64,000 nt of DNA from Pedobacter cryoconitis (GTDB lineage Bacteria; Bacteroidota; Bacteroidia; Sphingobacteriales; Sphingobacteriaceae). Shown here piece after piece: positions 1 through 8,758 of the stretch. The notes beneath the pieces are model-generated. The model worked only from the letters and a program-made list of their open reading frames with translations, was not told the DNA's origin and searched no databases. Numbering within the stretch: position 1 is the first letter of the stretch; each line of letters begins with the position of its first letter. The stretch covers positions 202,418 through 266,417 of the forward strand of contig NZ_QLLR01000005.1 in NCBI RefSeq assembly GCF_003259615.1. Direction: 5' to 3'. Made by a program: the position numbers and the translations under genes.

Positions 1-1171
1 GCAGATGAGGAATCAATCACCAATCTGGGCGAACGATCAGGAGAATATTGCGATAACCGGTTATGGAATTATTGATGGGGCGGGCGATGTATGGAGAATG
101 GTAAAGAAAGATAAATTGACAGAGAGCCAGTGGAAAGCAAGAATAGCTTCCGGTGGTTTGGTGAATGAAGAGAAAAAGATCTGGTATCCTTCAGAAAAAA
201 CTTTTAAAGGAGCTTCAATGAAAGACCCTGGATTGATTACTCCAGCTAAAACTGCTGAATTTTACGACTCCATTAAAGACTTTCTCCGTCCAAACTTACT
301 CGTACTCAATAACTGCAGGCAAATTTTACTGGAAGGTGTTACTTTTCAAAATTCTCCGGCATGGAATTTACACCCCCTGATGTGCAATGACCTTACTATA
401 CGTAATGTGTATGTTAAAAATCCATGGTATGCCCAAAACGGCGATGGAATAGACGTAGAATCCTGTAAAAATGTCCTCATCGAAGGCAGTACGTTTGATG
501 TAGGTGATGATGGAATCTGTATCAAATCTGGCAGGGATGCTGCAGGACGCAAACGCGGAATTCCGACTGAGAATGTGGTTATCCGTAACAGTACTGTTTA
601 TCATGCGCACGGAGGTTTTGTAATTGGCAGTGAAATGTCCGGAGGAGCCAAAAACATTTATATTACCGATTGTACTTTTATCGGTACAGACATTGGATTG
701 CGGTTTAAAACTACCAGAGGAAGAGGTGGTGTTGTGGAAGGCATTTATGCAAGAAATATCAATATGAAAGATATTGTTGGGGAAGCTATTCTATTTGATA
801 TGTATTATGCAGCAGTAGATCCGATAGTTTTATCGGGAGAAAAAAGAGAAGCACCAAAAATCAAGCTCCTGCCTGTAACTGAAGAGACACCAGTATTCAG
901 AGATTTTCACATCAGCAATATTGTTTGTGACGGGGCTTCCAAAGCTATATTTATTCGCGGCCTGCCAGAGTTAAGTATCAGCGATATATATTTTGATCAC
1001 CTGACGATCAAATCTAAAGAAGGAATTGATTTACAAGAAGCTAAAAACATACAGCTGAATGATATAAAGCTCATTACTGGACAATCAAAACCATCCATCA
1101 GAGTCCAAAATGGAAACAATGTATCTTTTAAAAACCTTGATCCGGCTACCAGATCATTTCTCCTAAAATAA
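1..1171 (+). CDS. GH28 polygalacturonase, N-terminus outside the window
   Basis: Glycoside hydrolase family 28 (pectin-backbone hydrolase, right-handed beta-helix). Counting from the first ATG at 5, the family motifs are in order: NGDGID at 145-150, GDDG at 167-170 (catalytic Asp pair), HGG at 202-204 and RFK at 233-235. The reading frame is open to the left edge, and the visible 388 residues lack the secretion signal and first helix coils usual for the family, so the ATG at 5 is probably internal and the gene begins upstream. The stop lies 6 bp before the GH105 gene, which suggests one operon. It would release galacturonate or short oligogalacturonides in the periplasm or outside the cell. 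Confidence 0.9.
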   Translation, partial: QMRNQSPIWANDQENIAITGYGIIDGAGDVWRMVKKDKLTESQWKARIASGGLVNEEKKIWYPSEKTFKGASMKDPGLITPAKTAEFYDSIKDFLRPNLLVLNNCRQILLEGVTFQNSPAWNLHPLMCNDLTIRNVYVKNPWYAQNGDGIDVESCKNVLIEGSTFDVGDDGICIKSGRDAAGRKRGIPTENVVIRNSTVYHAHGGFVIGSEMSGGAKNIYITDCTFIGTDIGLRFKTTRGRGGVVEGIYARNINMKDIVGEAILFDMYYAAVDPIVLSGEKREAPKIKLLPVTEETPVFRDFHISNIVCDGASKAIFIRGLPELSISDIYFDHLTIKSKEGIDLQEAKNIQLNDIKLITGQSKPSIRVQNGNNVSFKNLDPATRSFLLK

Positions 1172-1177
1172 GTAACA

Positions 1178-2383
1178 ATGAAAAGATCATTTTTTGTAAA
1201 AGCAGGTTTGGTTTATCTATTGATCATTAATTTTGGTGCACAGGCAATTGCGCAAACTAAACCGCTCAGTGAAGCTATGGCTGCTACGGTATTGGATATT
1301 TGGCAGGATTCTTTAAACCTTGACCCTGCTAATCCTAAACCTGTTAAGTGGGCTTATGACCAAGGCGTTATCCTGGAAGGAATAGAAGCGATCTGGAAAA
1401 GAACGAATTCTGATGTCTATTTTAAATACATGCAAAAATCTATGGATTTTTTCGTTACAGCAGATGGAGGGATTAACCGCTATAAACAAGCAGATTATAA
1501 CATTGATAATATCAAAAACGGACGCACGCTGCTGTCTTTATATAAAGTAACCGGGCAGAAGAAATATTTTAAAGCCGCTACGCTTTTGTGGGATCAGCTT
1601 AAAAAGCAACCCCGTACGCAAGAAGGAGGGTTCTGGCATAAAAAAATATACCCGCATCAGATGTGGCTGGATGGGCTGTATATGGGAGAACCTTTTTACG
1701 CAGAATACGCAGCCCTGATTAAGGATGATAAAGCCTTTGACGACATCGCGAACCAGTTTATCTATATGGAGAAAAATGCGCGTGACGCGCAAACAGGCTT
1801 ACTCTATCATGGCTGGGATGAATCCAGACAAGAACGCTGGGCTAATCCGAAAAATGGTGTTTCCCCAAATTTCTGGGGCAGGGCAATGGGTTGGTACGGG
1901 ATGGCTTTAGTAGATGTGCTGGAGTATTTCCCGCAACGTCATCCTAAAAGGAAAGCACTGCTCGATATTTTGAACCGTTTATCAATCGCTATCGGCAAAT
2001 ATCAGGATGAAAATTCTGGCCTGTGGTACGACATTCTTGATCAGCCAGCCAGAAAAGGTAACTACAAGGAAGCTTCTGCCTCCTGCATGTTTGTTTACAC
2101 AATCAGTAAAGGTGTTCGCAAAGGATATTTAGACCATAAATACTTCCATATTGCCAAAAAAGGCTTTCAGGGAATACAAAAAGAATTTATTGAAGAAGGA
2201 GCAAAACCCGGACAAATCAACTTAAAAGGTACAGTAAGTGTTTCTGGCTTAGGAGGGAAACCCTATCGCGATGGCAGTTATAATTATTATATCAGCGAAA
2301 AGGTAATTACTAATGACCCTAAGGGTGTAGGTGCATTCCTGTTGGCTGCTTCAGCAATGGAAATTGCCTCAAAAGACCTTTAA
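1178..2383 (+). CDS. GH105 unsaturated galacturonyl hydrolase (YteR/RhiN-like)
   Basis: Secreted glycosidase of family GH105, which removes the unsaturated uronic acid left at the non-reducing end by pectate or rhamnogalacturonan lyases. A signal peptide covers about residues 1-26 (hydrophobic core, ending AQA-IAQ). The (alpha/alpha)6-barrel hallmarks are present: GVILEGIEAIW near 63-73, YNIDNIKNGR near 107-116, and QMWLDGLYMGEPFYA with the likely catalytic Asp165. The 401 residues are full length for the family. It directly follows the GH28 gene and complements the PL1 lyase at 10.6-11.7 kb. Whether the natural substrate is unsaturated galacturonyl-rhamnose or galacturonyl-galacturonate cannot be read from sequence. 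Confidence 0.88.
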   Translation: MKRSFFVKAGLVYLLIINFGAQAIAQTKPLSEAMAATVLDIWQDSLNLDPANPKPVKWAYDQGVILEGIEAIWKRTNSDVYFKYMQKSMDFFVTADGGINRYKQADYNIDNIKNGRTLLSLYKVTGQKKYFKAATLLWDQLKKQPRTQEGGFWHKKIYPHQMWLDGLYMGEPFYAEYAALIKDDKAFDDIANQFIYMEKNARDAQTGLLYHGWDESRQERWANPKNGVSPNFWGRAMGWYGMALVDVLEYFPQRHPKRKALLDILNRLSIAIGKYQDENSGLWYDILDQPARKGNYKEASASCMFVYTISKGVRKGYLDHKYFHIAKKGFQGIQKEFIEEGAKPGQINLKGTVSVSGLGGKPYRDGSYNYYISEKVITNDPKGVGAFLLAASAMEIASKDL

Positions 2384-2415
2384 ACTCAACTAATTTCTTA
2401 TACTAATCCATCACT

Positions 2416-3816
2416 GTGAAAAAGTTTATTGATGAAAATTTCTTATTAAATAATGAAACGGCCGTATTGCTCTACCATCAATACGCAAAAGACATGGCGG
2501 TGATAGATTATCACTGCCATTTACCACCAGATCAAATTGCTGAAGACAAGAATTTTGAAAACCTGACACAGGTTTGGCTTTATGGAGATCATTATAAATG
2601 GCGTGCAATGCGTGCTAACGGCGTTCCGGAAGAATATATTACCGGAAATAAAAGTGACTGGGAAAAATTCGAAAAGTGGGCAGAAACAGTACCTTATACC
2701 TTGCGTAACCCTTTATACCACTGGACACATTTAGAGCTACAGCGCTATTTTGATATCTATGATATTTTATCTCCGGCAACAGCCAGGAAAATTTATGAGG
2801 AATGTACAGCAAAACTTCAGACACCAGCTTACTCGGTAAGGAACCTGCTGCGGAAAATGAATGTTAGTGTATTGGCTACGACCGATGACCCAACCGATGA
2901 CCTCGCGCATCATCAAAAGATTAAAGCGGATGGTTTTGAAGTGAAGGTCCTGCCAGCATTCAGGCCTGACAAGGCAATGAACGCAGATGATCTGCCAGCG
3001 CTTATTGCTTATATCAGCAAACTCCAAAGCATTTCTTCTGATCAGATAGTCGATTTTGAAAGTTATTTAAAGGCTTTAAAAGATCGTCATGATTACTTTG
3101 CGATAAATGGCTGCTCCGTCTCTGATCATGGCTTAGAACAGCTATATGCGGAAGTTTACACCAATCAGGAGGTAGCTTTGATATTTGATAAGATTATTAA
3201 TCAGCAAATATTAAATGAACAGGAGATTTTACAGTTTAAATCTGCTATGCTTTATCATTTTGCAACCTGGGATCATGAGAAAGGCTGGGTACAACAGTAC
3301 CATCTTGGTGCATTAAGAAATAATAATTCACGTTTATTAGCGCGTCTCGGACCCGATACCGGGTGGGACTCCATAGGTGATTTTCAGCAAGGCCCTCAGT
3401 TATCGAAATTTCTAAACAGACTGGATGCCAGTAACCAGCTCGCCAAGACCATTCTTTATAACCTGAACCCATCAGATAATGAACTGATGGCAACGATGAT
3501 CGGTAATTTTAATGACGGCACCATTGCCGGAAAGATTCAATTCGGCTCGGGATGGTGGTTTCTTGATCAGAAAGAAGGAATGACCAGGCAGCTCAACGCG
3601 CTGTCTAATATGGGATTGTTGAGCCGTTTTATAGGAATGCTCACCGATTCAAGAAGTTTTCTCTCTTATCCGCGTCATGAATATTTCAGAAGATTACTTT
3701 GTAATTTGTTAGGAGAGGACATCGAAAATGGCGAATTACCCGATGATATAGATTGGGTAGGCCAGATTGTCAGAAACATCTGTTATCATAACGCTAAAGA
3801 TTACTTTAATTTCTAA
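2416..3816 (+). CDS. uxaC: Uronate (glucuronate/galacturonate) isomerase
   Basis: Cytoplasmic isomerase of the amidohydrolase superfamily converting D-galacturonate to D-tagaturonate (and D-glucuronate to D-fructuronate), the first step of the isomerase route to KDG. At 466 residues it has the usual length. The start is GTG; no in-frame ATG fits better, and the N-terminus MKKFIDENFLL is typical of UxaC. The metal-binding HxH is in DYHCH (His33, His35), and the family blocks TTDDPTDDL, FGSGWWF and LTDSRSFLSYPRHEYFRR are all visible. It lies 32 bp after the GH105 gene, placing sugar-acid catabolism next to depolymerisation. Confidence 0.95.
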   Translation: MKKFIDENFLLNNETAVLLYHQYAKDMAVIDYHCHLPPDQIAEDKNFENLTQVWLYGDHYKWRAMRANGVPEEYITGNKSDWEKFEKWAETVPYTLRNPLYHWTHLELQRYFDIYDILSPATARKIYEECTAKLQTPAYSVRNLLRKMNVSVLATTDDPTDDLAHHQKIKADGFEVKVLPAFRPDKAMNADDLPALIAYISKLQSISSDQIVDFESYLKALKDRHDYFAINGCSVSDHGLEQLYAEVYTNQEVALIFDKIINQQILNEQEILQFKSAMLYHFATWDHEKGWVQQYHLGALRNNNSRLLARLGPDTGWDSIGDFQQGPQLSKFLNRLDASNQLAKTILYNLNPSDNELMATMIGNFNDGTIAGKIQFGSGWWFLDQKEGMTRQLNALSNMGLLSRFIGMLTDSRSFLSYPRHEYFRRLLCNLLGEDIENGELPDDIDWVGQIVRNICYHNAKDYFNF

Positions 3817-3836
3817 ATGATCAATATGATTATATA

Positions 3837-3851
3837 GTTTAAACGTTTTAA
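3837..3851. promoter_or_regulatory. LacI-like palindrome upstream of the aldehyde dehydrogenase
   Basis: AAACGTTT at 3841-3848 is a perfect palindrome, and the dyad continues outward (TT..AA) with one mismatched pair. It lies about 60 bp upstream of the ALDH start, after the uxaC stop. A central CG dyad of this type is typical of LacI/GalR-family operators; no such regulator gene is in the window, so the assignment is inference. Confidence 0.3.
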
Positions 3852-3910
3852 GTATAAACTATTTCCTATTTTGTACCTGATAACTTTTTAATAAACATAA
3901 ATTTTAACGG

Positions 3911-5536
3911 ATGAATTTTCAAGACCAGCTCAATTCCATTTTTGTTGAAGAGCATGAAATACCCGGAGCATTCAGACTGGATAAGGAGCTGCACCAGCGT
4001 GCGTATTTAAGTAACGGTGTTATGCACCACTGGGATGGAGAAGTCCATACTGTAGTTTCCCCTGTTTGCATCAAAACGCCACAAGGTTTACAGCGTAAAG
4101 TAATAGGTACTTATCCTTTATGTAGTGAAAAAGAAGCTATGGAGGCGCTTGACGCAGCTGTCGCAGCCTATGATAATGGCCGTGGTGAATGGCCGACCAT
4201 GAGTGTTGCCGACAGAATTACCCATGTAGAGAAATTTACAGGCAGGATTATTGAGAAGAAACAAGAGGTCGTTAAGCTGCTGATGTGGGAAATAGGTAAA
4301 TCTTATGCAGATTCTGTGAAAGAATTTGATAGGACAGTGGAATACATACACGCCACCATTGATGCCTTGAAAGATCTGGATCGTCAGTCCTCACGGTTCA
4401 CCATTGAGCAGGGGATCGTTGCACAAGTAAGGCGTTCTCCACTTGGTGTAGTACTTTGTATGGACCCATTTAACTACCCTTTGAATGAGACTTTTACTAC
4501 TTTGATCCCTGCCCTGATTATGGGGAATACGTTATTATTTAAACCACCTAAACACGGTACGCTTTTACACTATCCTTTATTGGAAGCTTTTAGAGATTCT
4601 TTCCCAAAAGGGGTTGTTAATACTATTTATGGCAGAGGAAATGTGATTATTCCCGGCCTGATGAAATCAGGAAAGATTAATGTTTTAACTTTAATCGGTT
4701 CCAGTAAAGTTGCTAATGAGCTGAAGAAGCTGCATCCGAAAGTTAACAGGCTGCGGGCTATTCTCGGATTAGATGCGAAAAATGCTGCGATAATCACCGC
4801 TAAGGCAGATTTGGCTCTGGCAGTTCAGGAAACAGTTTTGGGGGCGCTGTCTTTTAATGGACAACGATGTACCGCTTTAAAAATAATCTTTATTCACCGT
4901 TCTCTGGCTGATGAATTCCTGGAGTTACTGGCAGTAGCAGTGGCCAAACTGAAATTTGGCATGCCCTGGGTAGAAGGTGTATCCTTAACTCCTTTACCTG
5001 AACCGCATAAGCCTGGTTATCTTAAAGAATGTATTGAGGATGCCATCGCACATGGAGCTACAGTTATCAATGAACATGGCGGGGCTACCAATGAATCTTT
5101 TGTATACCCTGCAATTGTTTATCCGGTAAATAAAGACATGAAACTCTATACCGAAGAGCAATTCGGACCTGTCATTCCTGTTGTTCCATTTGATGATCTG
5201 GAAGAAACGATCGAATACCTGATCGAATCTACTCACGGTCAGCAGGTCAGTATTTTCAGTAATGACCATGTAGAAGTAGCCGCATTAATTGATCCGCTGA
5301 TCAACCAGGTGAGCCGTGTAAATATCAATTGCCAGTGTCAGCGCGGGCCTGATGCTTTCCCGTTTACTGGCAGAAAAGATAGCGCAGAAGGCACATTGTC
5401 TGTAGTAGATGCACTCCGGTCTTTCTCTATCAGATCTCTGGTAGCAACTAAACTCAATGAAACTAATAAGCTATTAATCAATGAAATAATTGATGGTAAT
5501 GACTCTAATTTTTTAAGCACTAAATATCTGTTTTAA
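3911..5536 (+). CDS. GapN-like NADP-dependent aldehyde dehydrogenase
   Basis: Cytoplasmic aldehyde dehydrogenase of 541 residues, closest in motif content to ALDH11/GapN (non-phosphorylating glyceraldehyde-3-phosphate dehydrogenase). The oxyanion Asn is in DPFNYPLN (Asn188), the nucleophile in FNGQRCTA (Cys320), and the C-terminal RGPDAFPFTGRKDS is the GapN-type end block. At 284-293, where most ALDHs have the general-base Glu in an ELGG motif, this protein reads ILGLDAKNAA with no Glu. The gene follows uxaC after a 94-bp gap with its own candidate operator. In this locus it could oxidise the glyceraldehyde-3-phosphate formed when KDPG is cleaved; a semialdehyde from oxidative uronate breakdown is the alternative. 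Confidence 0.75.
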   Translation: MNFQDQLNSIFVEEHEIPGAFRLDKELHQRAYLSNGVMHHWDGEVHTVVSPVCIKTPQGLQRKVIGTYPLCSEKEAMEALDAAVAAYDNGRGEWPTMSVADRITHVEKFTGRIIEKKQEVVKLLMWEIGKSYADSVKEFDRTVEYIHATIDALKDLDRQSSRFTIEQGIVAQVRRSPLGVVLCMDPFNYPLNETFTTLIPALIMGNTLLFKPPKHGTLLHYPLLEAFRDSFPKGVVNTIYGRGNVIIPGLMKSGKINVLTLIGSSKVANELKKLHPKVNRLRAILGLDAKNAAIITAKADLALAVQETVLGALSFNGQRCTALKIIFIHRSLADEFLELLAVAVAKLKFGMPWVEGVSLTPLPEPHKPGYLKECIEDAIAHGATVINEHGGATNESFVYPAIVYPVNKDMKLYTEEQFGPVIPVVPFDDLEETIEYLIESTHGQQVSIFSNDHVEVAALIDPLINQVSRVNINCQCQRGPDAFPFTGRKDSAEGTLSVVDALRSFSIRSLVATKLNETNKLLINEIIDGNDSNFLSTKYLF

Positions 5537-5563
5537 GAAAAACACCAAACCTGTCATCACAAT

Positions 5564-5606
5564 AAAAGGGAGCCCTGAAACAAATTCGGAGCTCCCTTTT
5601 TTTATG
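5564..5606 (+). terminator. Rho-independent terminator after the ALDH gene
   Basis: AAAAGGGAGC (5564-5573) pairs perfectly with GCTCCCTTTT (5591-5600), followed by more T residues; the loop is 17 nt. It begins 28 bp after the ALDH stop and separates the catabolic genes from susCD. Confidence 0.85.
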
Positions 5607-5615
5607 CGGATTATT

Positions 5616-5641
5616 CAATCCGTATTTCGGCAACGATTGCG
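5616..5641. promoter_or_regulatory. Candidate operator upstream of susC, shared with the pectate lyase region
   Basis: CGGCAACGATTGCG at 5628-5641 is identical to one half of the large palindrome at 11791-11820 near the pectate lyase gene. Its other arm, CAATCCGT at 5616-5623, gives an imperfect dyad with ACGATTG at 5633-5639. It lies about 140 bp upstream of the susC start, downstream of the ALDH terminator. A chance 14-bp match to one specified element in a 64-kb window is unlikely, so common control of susCD and the lyase gene is the inference. Confidence 0.45.
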
Positions 5642-5778
5642 TAGTTATTTTCCCGGATTTAAATTCATTTCGCTGGAAAACTATGTAGACTTGTTATAAA
5701 ACTTAAGTGATTTAATTTTTTGATTTCTCCCGGGAATAAAGAATTATACCCTTAAGCGATTATCCTAACCAAATATTT

Positions 5779-8742
5779 ATGAGCAAATTTTATCTTCTAA
5801 CTGTAGGGTTCTGCTTTTTCTGCAGTATTCTATCCGCACAAATCCGTAAAATCTCGGGGCAGGTGACCGATGCAAAAAGCGGAGAAACACTAATAGGCGT
5901 GAGTGTCCTGGTTAAAGGGACCAGTCAGGGAACCAGTACCGATACTAACGGGAAATTCAGTTTAAACATTTCAGGAAATGATGCAGTACTGGTGATCAAC
6001 TATGTAGGTTACCTCAAAGAAGAAGTTCACGCAGCTGGTCAAACACAGTTGCAAATTAAACTGGCACCAAATGAAACAGCCTTAAGTGAGGTCGTAGTGA
6101 TCGGTTATGGAACAGTAAAGAAAAGGGATCTTACTGGTTCAGTAGTTTCTGTTAAAGGCGAAGACATCGCTAAAGTTCCATCTTCTAATCCATTAGAATC
6201 TATCCAAGGTAAAGTACCAGGCGTTGATGTAACCAGAAGCAGTGGTGCGGCCTCTTCAGGCGTAAATATCAATATCAGGGGTACGAGATCAATTTCAGCA
6301 GGTAATGGGCCCCTGATCATCGTAGATGGTGTACAATATTCGAGTCTGCAGGATTTAAACCCAAATGATATTGCCTCCATGGAGATTTTAAAGGATGCCT
6401 CTTCCACAGCAATATATGGTTCCAGAGGTGCAAATGGTGTTATTCTGATCACGACTAAAAAAGGAATTTCAGGACTGGCCACCGTTTCTTTAAACAGCTA
6501 TTACGGAGTGTCAAAAGTATCCAGATACCCTTCTGTAATGAATGCAGAGCAATACATCGAACAGCGCAGGCAAGCTAACCGTACTACAGGTAACTGGTCA
6601 GGCCCGGCCGACGATGTCAAAATCTTTAATTCCGCAGAATATGCAGCTATACAAAATAAAGAATTTCTGGATTATCAGGATTTGATTTTTCATGATGGCA
6701 GTCAGCAAGATTACCAGTTAGGCGTAAGGGCCGGGACGGAGAAAACTAAAGTATACTTCTCACTCGATTATCTGGATGAAAAAGGTGTGCTGAAGATGGA
6801 TCAATCCAGTCGTTATACCGCCCGTTTAAATCTTGACCAGTCTATCGGTAAATATTTTACAACCGGGATGCAGGGACAGTTTACACATTATGAGCAAGAT
6901 AATCGCCGTGATCCATTAAATCAGGTGAATAAAATCTCTCCGCTTGGTACATTGTACGATAACGACGGTAAGTTCATTGTTTATCCGCTGGCAGGTACTT
7001 TTGTGAGCCCGCTCGCTGATGAACAACCAGATGTATATTCAAATAAAACAGTAATTAACCGCACATTGCTGTCTGCTTATATGGAATTTAAGCCCTTCAA
7101 AGGGTTAGTTGCCCGTTCTAATCTTGGTGTCAACCTGAACAACGACAGAACAGGGACTTATGCGGACCGTTATTCGCTGGACCGGAATGGTTCCGTTCCA
7201 AAAGCAACCTATTCAGCCTCGAATGGACATTTGATTAATATAGAAAACTATATTACCTATAACAAAGAACTCAAAGATCATGCTTTTACAGTTACAGGTA
7301 TTAACAGTTTACTCTATAACCGATCGGATAATATTGCCGCTTCGGGTGAAAACCAGTTGTTAAAATCACAACTGTTCTATGGCCTTGGAAATACACAGAA
7401 CCAGGCGGTAAACACAGCTTATACGATGAATAACCTGATTTCATTTGCAGGCAGGTTAAATTATGCTTACAAAGGAAAATATCTGTTAACAGCAACAGGC
7501 CGTACGGATGGTTCTTCGAAACTGGCAGAAGGCAATAAATGGGCATTTTTCCCCTCTGCCGCTGTAGCCTGGAGAGTAAGTGATGAACGATTTTTAAAAG
7601 ACAATAAAATCATCAGTGACTTAAAATTAAAGTATAGTTACGGTATTGCCGGCAGTGATAATATCAATTCCTATTCCACTCAGAGTAGTTTGTCCAGAAT
7701 TGCATTTGCTTATGATGATGCACCAGCTCTGGCTTATGGTTACTCTCCAAGAATTGGTAACCTGGCACTGACCTGGGAAAAAACGAAAACAAGTGATTTC
7801 GGATTAGAGATTGCACTGTTTAAAAACAGAATAACTGCGACTGTAGATTATTATGATTCCAAGACCTATGACTTGCTGTTAAACAGAAGTTTGCCACCAA
7901 CAGATGGCGTAATCAGTGTGATTCAAAATATAGCAAAAACCCGTAATAAAGGTATTGAAGTTTATATTTCTTCAAAAAACATCATCAATAAAGATTTTCA
8001 GTGGACTACTAATATCAGTTTTAGCAGAAACAGAGAAAAAATTGTTGAGCTCGCAGGAGGCGCACAATCAGATGTACTTAATTCCTGGTTTGTAGGCTCA
8101 CCAATCCAATCTTTTTATGACTACGAAAAGATAGGTATCTGGCAGACAGCCGACGCAACGGAAGCGGCAAAATACGGACAAAAACCAGGAGATATACGCG
8201 TTCGCGATCTGAATAACGATGGTAAAATTGATGCCACCAACGACCGTAAGATTATAGGTACTAACCGTCCTGACTGGAGCGGCGGACTGGAAAATACATT
8301 TACTTATAAAGCCTGGGATCTGAACATTTATCTTTTCGCCAGAATGGGACAGACAGTGTATGCCGAATTTTTACGCAGATACGATCCGCAGGGAATTAAC
8401 AACAGCTCTACCATTATTAACTATTGGACTCCAGAAAATGCTTCCAATGATTTTCCGCGCCCAAATAAAAATATATCGTTTAATTCTACGCTGTATTCCA
8501 CTGCCCTTGGGTATACTGACGGATCTTTTATCAGACTAAGAAATATTACATTGGGTTATACTGTGCCTAAAAATATATTGGAAAAGAGTTTTATAAAAAG
8601 CGTTCGTGTTTATGCTACTGCAAGAAATCCGTTTACCTATACAAAATCGTCTCTGCTCAAAGAATATGATCCTGAGCGGGGAGGATCTGAAGGTGCTCCT
8701 ATGACTAAGCTTTATACCGTTGGCTTAAACGTTACTTTTTAA
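5779..8742 (+). CDS. SusC/RagA-family TonB-dependent outer-membrane transporter
   Basis: Outer-membrane importer for oligosaccharides, here probably pectic oligomers, working with the adjacent SusD lipoprotein. A signal peptide of about 20 residues is followed by a carboxypeptidase-D-like beta-sandwich (ISGQVTDAKSGETLIGVSV), a TonB box/plug junction (SEVVVIGYGTVKKRDLTGSV), the plug block GTRSISAGNGPLIIVDGVQ with STAIYGSRGANGVILITTKKG, and a long beta-barrel ending in the aromatic residue of LYTVGLNVTF. At 987 residues it is complete. There is no N-terminal STN domain, so anti-sigma signalling through it is not expected. susD starts 16 bp downstream. Confidence 0.95.
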   Translation: MSKFYLLTVGFCFFCSILSAQIRKISGQVTDAKSGETLIGVSVLVKGTSQGTSTDTNGKFSLNISGNDAVLVINYVGYLKEEVHAAGQTQLQIKLAPNETALSEVVVIGYGTVKKRDLTGSVVSVKGEDIAKVPSSNPLESIQGKVPGVDVTRSSGAASSGVNINIRGTRSISAGNGPLIIVDGVQYSSLQDLNPNDIASMEILKDASSTAIYGSRGANGVILITTKKGISGLATVSLNSYYGVSKVSRYPSVMNAEQYIEQRRQANRTTGNWSGPADDVKIFNSAEYAAIQNKEFLDYQDLIFHDGSQQDYQLGVRAGTEKTKVYFSLDYLDEKGVLKMDQSSRYTARLNLDQSIGKYFTTGMQGQFTHYEQDNRRDPLNQVNKISPLGTLYDNDGKFIVYPLAGTFVSPLADEQPDVYSNKTVINRTLLSAYMEFKPFKGLVARSNLGVNLNNDRTGTYADRYSLDRNGSVPKATYSASNGHLINIENYITYNKELKDHAFTVTGINSLLYNRSDNIAASGENQLLKSQLFYGLGNTQNQAVNTAYTMNNLISFAGRLNYAYKGKYLLTATGRTDGSSKLAEGNKWAFFPSAAVAWRVSDERFLKDNKIISDLKLKYSYGIAGSDNINSYSTQSSLSRIAFAYDDAPALAYGYSPRIGNLALTWEKTKTSDFGLEIALFKNRITATVDYYDSKTYDLLLNRSLPPTDGVISVIQNIAKTRNKGIEVYISSKNIINKDFQWTTNISFSRNREKIVELAGGAQSDVLNSWFVGSPIQSFYDYEKIGIWQTADATEAAKYGQKPGDIRVRDLNNDGKIDATNDRKIIGTNRPDWSGGLENTFTYKAWDLNIYLFARMGQTVYAEFLRRYDPQGINNSSTIINYWTPENASNDFPRPNKNISFNSTLYSTALGYTDGSFIRLRNITLGYTVPKNILEKSFIKSVRVYATARNPFTYTKSSLLKEYDPERGGSEGAPMTKLYTVGLNVTF

Positions 8743-8758
8743 ACTCAAATAAATCGAA

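Noticed and set aside
6105..6482. 125-codon leftward frame inside susC
   Set aside because: Antisense shadow of a strongly conserved gene; no start context or domain.
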